Part shown: positions 50,233 to 53,359 of the stretch, one piece after another
Position numbering within the stretch: the first letter of the stretch is position 1
How the letters are laid out: each line of letters begins with the position of its first letter
Assembly (NCBI GenBank): GCA_024692565.1
Contig: JAILMN010000004.1
Coordinates: forward strand, 1-53,359
Direction: 5' to 3'
DNA: 53,359 nt
Source of the DNA: Paludibacteraceae bacterium
Lineage (GTDB): Bacteria; Bacteroidota; Bacteroidia; Bacteroidales; Paludibacteraceae
Program-made: the position numbers and the translations under genes
The notes under the pieces: model-generated
What the model was told of the DNA's origin: nothing
Databases searched by the model: none
Seen by the model: the letters and a program-made list of their open reading frames with translations, nothing else

Positions 50233-50264
50233 CAAAATTACTGCTTTTTTTTGAATTGTGCAAA
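50233..50264 (-). promoter_or_regulatory. gyrA promoter
   Basis: Minus strand TAATTTTG (50240 to 50233), 20-bp spacer, TTTG (50264 to 50261). The ~70-nt leader contains a GGGCT/AGCCC hairpin near 50198-50214. Confidence 0.75.
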
Positions 50265-50414
50265 TTTTTTTGCGTTTTTTTGCATTTTTATTTCATTTTC
50301 GACAACCTCCCGACAGATTTCGCTCATGCGCTCAAATCGCAAATAAATGCCCTTTCTGCCAATTTTCAACCCCATACGCGCGCGACTGCATGTGCATGTA
50401 ATCCATAATTTTGC

Positions 50415-50474
50415 TTCCGACCTATTCCGACCTATTCCTCCCTATTCCGACCTATTCCTCCCTATTCCATCCCA
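50415..50474. repeat. Six tandem 10-bp repeats
   Basis: Units TTCCGACCTA, TTCCGACCTA, TTCCTCCCTA, TTCCGACCTA, TTCCTCCCTA and TTCCATCCCA in exact 10-bp phase, 25 bp before the -33 box at 50499. The rest of the gap 50265-50414 shows nothing I can identify. Confidence 0.8.
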
Positions 50475-50498
50475 TTTTTCCCAAAATTCTCACTTTTA

Positions 50499-50530
50499 TT
50501 TGCATATATGGATTTTTTGTTGTACCTTTG
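50499..50530 (+). promoter_or_regulatory. Promoter of the 50562 lipoprotein
   Basis: TTTG 50499-50502, 20-bp spacer, TACCTTTG 50523-50530. Confidence 0.8.
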
Positions 50531-50561
50531 CACCCGCAAACACTAATAAATCACTTATCGT

Positions 50562-51020
50562 ATGAAAAAATGCTTATTCTTGGCAGTTGCACTTGTAGCA
50601 AGTGTACTGACTTTTACCTCTTGTGACAAAAAGGACAATGCGAATAGCCCGCTGGTAGGCGTATGGAGCTATACCAATGAGCCGAATTCTGACGGTTGGT
50701 ATAATGTGTTGTATGTTATCTTCAAAGCCGACGGCTCGTTTGAGTTCCAAGACGAAGCCCATGACCCGGCTAATCCGTCTGCGCATGATGTGATGCTCTT
50801 TGTAGGCAAATACGAGGTGAAAGGCGATGTGATCACTGCGCATTTTCTGCAGCATGGCTGGATTCATGGTTCCACACGTGAGTATGTAGAGCCGTTCGAT
50901 ACCTTTGACGAGCAGATCCGCTATGTCATCGAAGACAATAAACTGACCCTCACCCGTCAGTACGGCACATCAAGCCCCTACACCGAGGTCTATCTCAAAT
51001 CCAACGCCACCCTCAATTAA
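50562..51020 (+). CDS. Lipocalin-like lipoprotein
   Basis: 152 residues. Lipoprotein signal FTSCDKKD (Cys21). The mature part starts LVGVWSYTNE and has a run of beta strands (FKADGSFEFQ, KYEVKGDVITAHF, YVIEDNKLTLTRQYG) as in lipocalin-like domains common in Bacteroidales. Ligand unknown. It probably shares a transcript with the macro-like gene 7 bp downstream. Confidence 0.8.
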   Translation: MKKCLFLAVALVASVLTFTSCDKKDNANSPLVGVWSYTNEPNSDGWYNVLYVIFKADGSFEFQDEAHDPANPSAHDVMLFVGKYEVKGDVITAHFLQHGWIHGSTREYVEPFDTFDEQIRYVIEDNKLTLTRQYGTSSPYTEVYLKSNATLN

Positions 51021-51027
51021 GGCGCTC

Positions 51028-51402
51028 GTGCGTATTACACCGGAATATATCACAAGTCTCAAGCCGAATGAGATATTCGTCTTTGGCAGCAACCTCGCCG
51101 GAATGCATGGCGGAGGTGCGGCGCGTACGGCGCACAAGCTCTTTGGCGCAGAAATGGGCGTCGGTGTCGGTCGCACCGGGCAATGTTATGCCATTCCGAC
51201 CATGCAAGGCGGTGTTGAGACAATCCGTCCGTACGTGGATGAGTTTATCGCGTACGCCAAGCAGCATCCCGAACTGCTCTTCCGCGTCACCCGTATCGGT
51301 TGCGGTATAGCGGGCTTCACCAACGAAGAGATTGCGCCCTTGTTCAAAGCCGCCTATGAGATGGAAAACGTCTCGCTGCCCAACGGCTGGAGAGAGATGT
51401 AG
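51028..51402 (+). CDS. Phage-type A1S_2505-like (macro-domain-like) protein
   Basis: 124 residues from GTG 51028. FVFGSNLAGMHGGGAARTAHKLFGA, GQCYAIPT and VTRIGCGIAGFTNEEIAPLF follow the A1S_2505 family of phage non-structural proteins, which resembles macro-domain ADP-ribose-binding proteins. Role not established. It ends in a terminator overlapping the stop codon. GTG is used because no ATG is in frame at the conserved start. Confidence 0.75.
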   Translation: MRITPEYITSLKPNEIFVFGSNLAGMHGGGAARTAHKLFGAEMGVGVGRTGQCYAIPTMQGGVETIRPYVDEFIAYAKQHPELLFRVTRIGCGIAGFTNEEIAPLFKAAYEMENVSLPNGWREM

Positions 51403-51452
51403 CTTGGTACTTTTTGGAACAAAATCAACCCAAAACATACCAAGCTTTTTTT
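51401..51452 (+). terminator. Terminator with long loop
   Basis: AGCTTGGTA (51401-51409) pairs with TACCAAGCT (51438-51446), 28-nt loop, T tract 51446-51452. The 5' arm overlaps the stop codon. Confidence 0.75.
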
Positions 51453-51504
51453 CTGTCTGATAGTCAAACACTTACGAAGAAAGTGCCAGAAAAAGTGCGT
51501 AAGA

Positions 51505-51536
51505 TTTGCGCAATTCAAAAAATCTTCGTACCTTTG
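51505..51536 (+). promoter_or_regulatory. Promoter of the 51565 gene
   Basis: TTTG 51505-51508, 20-bp spacer, TACCTTTG 51529-51536, about 28 bp before the ATG. Confidence 0.8.
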
Positions 51537-51564
51537 CAGTCCATTTCGCTAATCGACAAAAAGG

Positions 51565-52500
51565 ATGCACCACTTTCCGCATAGCACATATTACCAAGAC
51601 CGGCAGACGGAATATCAGCTCTGCCAGGACTTCCCCGGCGATGACGTCCTCATCGACGGACTTCACGCTATGCAACTGCATTTCCAAAACAACAACGTCA
51701 ACGTCGACATCCCCGTCGTGCGCATCATGAATACCGCCCATTTCCTCGCCGCGTATATGTTCTCCACCGAGTGCTCCGGCGACCAATTGGAGTACGATGC
51801 GATTGCTCACGACAGTCTCAGCCGCGATAGACAACTGACCCGCGTCGCGATGATCGTCCTTGCCGCAATGCTTAAACGCACGCAAGGCTTCCGTGCAAAC
51901 AGTTGCCGCAACCTCATCCTCGAAAATCGTGAACCCGATTTCGACTACGGAGTCACCCTCTACGACCGCTTCCTGCACTCCGCGGAGAAGCGTTTCTCGG
52001 AGGAAAACTTCCTCATTGACACCCACGCGCAGATACTCGCCCTCAAATCCGAAAACGAGCAACTTGCCGCCGAAAACACAGAACTTAAAATTAAGTACCA
52101 CATTATGGAGAATCAGCAGAATATACAGTACAAACAGGACAACAATCAGGGCACAATTTATAACGCACCGGTATATATCACATACACCACTCCTGCGCCT
52201 GATGCACAACCTTCCAAAGCACCGCAGAAAGCCGAGACGCAAGACGCTAAGCCGCTGCCTTTCCTTGTGCCGGACAAACTCGCAGAACTGGGCACATATA
52301 CGATAGAGGAATTTGAGGCTCTGTACCATAAAGCCGTCAAAGCCGGTGCACCACCATTGGCTAAGTTCTTGAAGCTCTATCGAGACCTTGAGGTGCTGGA
52401 TGTAAAAGGCTTCAACAAGAAACAAACTTTCGAAGAGTTGAAGGCATATTTTGGCGACGAAATAGACTATGGATACCCTAATTTCGCGGCATATTATTGA
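51565..52500 (+). CDS. Coiled-coil protein of unknown function
   Basis: 311 residues. N-terminal ~150 residues form a mixed helical domain (DDVLIDGLHAMQLHF, RIMNTAHFLAAYM, TRVAMIVLAAMLKRT). A short coiled coil follows (ILALKSENEQLAAENTELK), then a Gln/Asn/Pro-rich linker. The C-terminal ~75 residues form a helical domain (YTIEEFEALYHKAV, APPLAKFLKLYRDL). No enzyme motif. It has its own promoter and sits among mobile-type genes. Confidence 0.7.
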   Translation: MHHFPHSTYYQDRQTEYQLCQDFPGDDVLIDGLHAMQLHFQNNNVNVDIPVVRIMNTAHFLAAYMFSTECSGDQLEYDAIAHDSLSRDRQLTRVAMIVLAAMLKRTQGFRANSCRNLILENREPDFDYGVTLYDRFLHSAEKRFSEENFLIDTHAQILALKSENEQLAAENTELKIKYHIMENQQNIQYKQDNNQGTIYNAPVYITYTTPAPDAQPSKAPQKAETQDAKPLPFLVPDKLAELGTYTIEEFEALYHKAVKAGAPPLAKFLKLYRDLEVLDVKGFNKKQTFEELKAYFGDEIDYGYPNFAAYY

Positions 52501-52506
52501 TCGTTT

Positions 52507-52589
52507 CTATTTGATTTTCATTTGATTCATTTGATTAAAAATCGCCTTCTATTTGATTTATATTTGATTCATTTGATTTCTATTTGATT
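52507..52589. repeat. ATTTGATT-rich direct repeats
   Basis: ATTTGATT occurs at 52509, 52520, 52529, 52551, 52562, 52571 and 52582. Two ~30-bp blocks (52507-52536 and 52549-52578) are nearly identical and start 42 bp apart, followed by a partial third block. Confidence 0.8.
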
Positions 52590-52621
52590 AAGGGCTCCCG
52601 TTTCTGCGGAAGCCCTTTTTT
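52590..52621 (+). terminator. Terminator before the HNH gene
   Basis: AAGGGCT (52590-52596) pairs with AGCCCTT (52611-52617), CCG/CGG inside, followed by a T run to 52621. Confidence 0.85.
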
Positions 52622-52626
52622 CTATA

Positions 52627-52634
52627 TACCTTTG
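52627..52634 (+). promoter_or_regulatory. Promoter -7 element of the HNH gene
   Basis: TACCTTTG at 52627-52634; the -33 region at the usual 20 bp is only TCTG (52603-52606). Confidence 0.5.
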
Positions 52635-52684
52635 CACCGGATTTGAGCTGTAGCAACGTCGCTGCACTAAAGATCCGATGCATT

Positions 52685-53254
52685 ATGAACGCTATTCAAT
52701 TATGGTATGCCGTGGACATACCCGGAAAACCTTATCCACACGCCATCCATCTGGCTGATGGCACCCAACTGCGTCACAACCGCCAAGCGAAAGCCTGCCG
52801 CGGCGACGCGCAACTCTATTGTTCGGAAGACGGTGAACGGTACTATGCCCTCAGGCAACAACACCTCACCAAACAGTCCATTACCTACACCCCCAACCGC
52901 CCCAGCAAGACCACAGGCGGCAGTCATAACTATAAGTACGTCAGGGGGTTCCATTCCAAAGCTTGTCACATCGCCGTGTACGAAGCGTGGCACGGCGAAC
53001 GCACACCCGGCATGCAGATTGACCACATCAACGGCAATCCCATCGACAACCGTGCGTCCAACCTGCAAGAGGTCACGCCGGCAGAGAACACACGACGACG
53101 CTGGAGACTGAACAAACTGCGTAAAATGGGTATCCGAACCGCCTTTCTGCTGCCCGAAGTGGCGCTTGATTTCTTCCGTCTGACGGACGAACAATTCGAA
53201 CAATTCTTACAAAAATTCACCATCAAAAAATCCGAAAATTATGAGTATTCCTGA
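52685..53254 (+). CDS. HNH endonuclease family protein
   Basis: 189 residues from ATG 52685 (an earlier frame start at 52643 lies right after the promoter and is less likely). C-terminal half contains HIAVYEAWHGERTPGMQIDHINGNPIDNRASNLQ, the HNH motif with IDHINGNxxDNRxxNL, typical of phage and mobile HNH nucleases. The N-terminal half has tyrosine-rich strands of unknown role. It overlaps the DUF2693 gene by 14 bp. Confidence 0.85.
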   Translation: MNAIQLWYAVDIPGKPYPHAIHLADGTQLRHNRQAKACRGDAQLYCSEDGERYYALRQQHLTKQSITYTPNRPSKTTGGSHNYKYVRGFHSKACHIAVYEAWHGERTPGMQIDHINGNPIDNRASNLQEVTPAENTRRRWRLNKLRKMGIRTAFLLPEVALDFFRLTDEQFEQFLQKFTIKKSENYEYS

Positions 53255-53359
53255 TTTACGAAACGCCCTGAACGAAGGCGTAGTACACTTTGAATTCATC
53301 AAAAAAGATGGCACGCTCCGTCATGCGCGTGGCACCACTTCTCCCGACCTCGTCCCGGC
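53241..53359 (+). CDS. DUF2693 family protein, 5' part
   Basis: Starts at ATG 53241 and runs off the window. MSIPDLRNALNEGVVHFEF then KKDGTLRHARGT is the conserved start of DUF2693 proteins, small beta-rich proteins common on Bacteroidota phages and conjugative elements. Coupled to the HNH gene by a 14-bp overlap. Confidence 0.75.
   Translation, partial: MSIPDLRNALNEGVVHFEFIKKDGTLRHARGTTSPDLVP

Noticed and set aside
50415..50474. CRISPR array
   Set aside because: The repeats are 10 bp, directly adjacent and have no spacers; no cas gene is present.
51472..52425. 317-codon minus-strand frame opposite the coiled-coil gene
   Set aside because: The plus-strand gene has a perfect promoter; the minus frame has none and overlaps that promoter.

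Overview
The window looks like a chromosome segment of an anaerobic, T9SS-bearing member of the Bacteroidales (Bacteroidota). The evidence is the promoters, which fit TTTG-N20-TAnnTTTG with almost no Shine-Dalgarno sequences; a GldF-like permease; a T9SS type B (CHU_C) C-terminal domain; and a Na+-translocating methylmalonyl-CoA decarboxylase cluster with methylmalonyl-CoA epimerase (succinate-to-propionate route). I saw no tRNA, rRNA, CRISPR array or transposase.

Layout. 1-2022: end of pfkA, ferritin, a DUF456 membrane protein, a secreted repeat protein and a terminator. 2044-4654: RhuM-family protein, HTH protein and a membrane Ser/Thr kinase that lacks its C-lobe. 4655-5100: a promoter, a pseudoknot-capable leader RNA and a second promoter. 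5101-14141: a roughly 9-kb one-direction accessory operon ending in a strong terminator. 14144-15667 (minus): SprT-like peptidase and a bile acid:Na+ symporter family protein. 15762-18768: small ORF and Lon. 18772-19164 (minus): XRE regulator. 19165-20080: an AT-rich region with clustered TGTGAA/TTCACA motifs. 20081-20911: ispE, overlapping tail-to-tail with a histidine kinase. 25997-20786 (minus): mce, carboxyltransferase, gamma-type subunit, biotin carrier, beta subunit, histidine kinase. 26212-32678 (plus): pheT, prfC, nucleoside permease, gldF-like permease, phosphodiesterase. 40040-32963 (minus): oxaloacetate decarboxylase/pyruvate carboxylase alpha-type subunit, serC, serA, T9SS cargo, M3 peptidase. 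50158-40127 (minus): gyrA, TPR protein, ruvX, def, mntP, DUF3109, cinA and a transporter/beta-propeller/OmpA fusion. 50562-end (plus): accessory genes (lipoprotein, macro-like protein, coiled-coil protein, HNH nuclease, DUF2693).

The most interesting region is 5101-14141. It is built from repeated modules: a short Lys-rich basic protein, then an intergenic RNA hairpin (type I, 7-bp stem and a GTYCTTAAGT loop), then a small protein made of two copies of a ~45-residue domain, then a second hairpin (type II, TTTGATCR loop), then a variable gene. The variable gene is PD-(D/E)XK-like in module 1 and GIY-YIG-like in module 2. In a shortened third module it is a lipobox-bearing two-TM channel-like protein. 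A TM/OmpA protein opens the set, and a coiled-coil protein, a lipoprotein and a 52-residue basic protein close it. The hairpins differ between copies by compensatory changes, so they are probably selected as RNA. The constant parts with swapped nuclease or channel cargo resemble a conflict or defence cassette anchored in the envelope, but that function is an inference.

How the core genes fit together: MmdA-type and OadA-type carboxyltransferases probably share the biotin carrier and the Na+-pumping beta/gamma subunits, and the two non-adjacent subunits carry a similar C-terminal tail. serA and serC are co-transcribed with the second carboxyltransferase. gyrA heads a ~10-kb operon of housekeeping genes.
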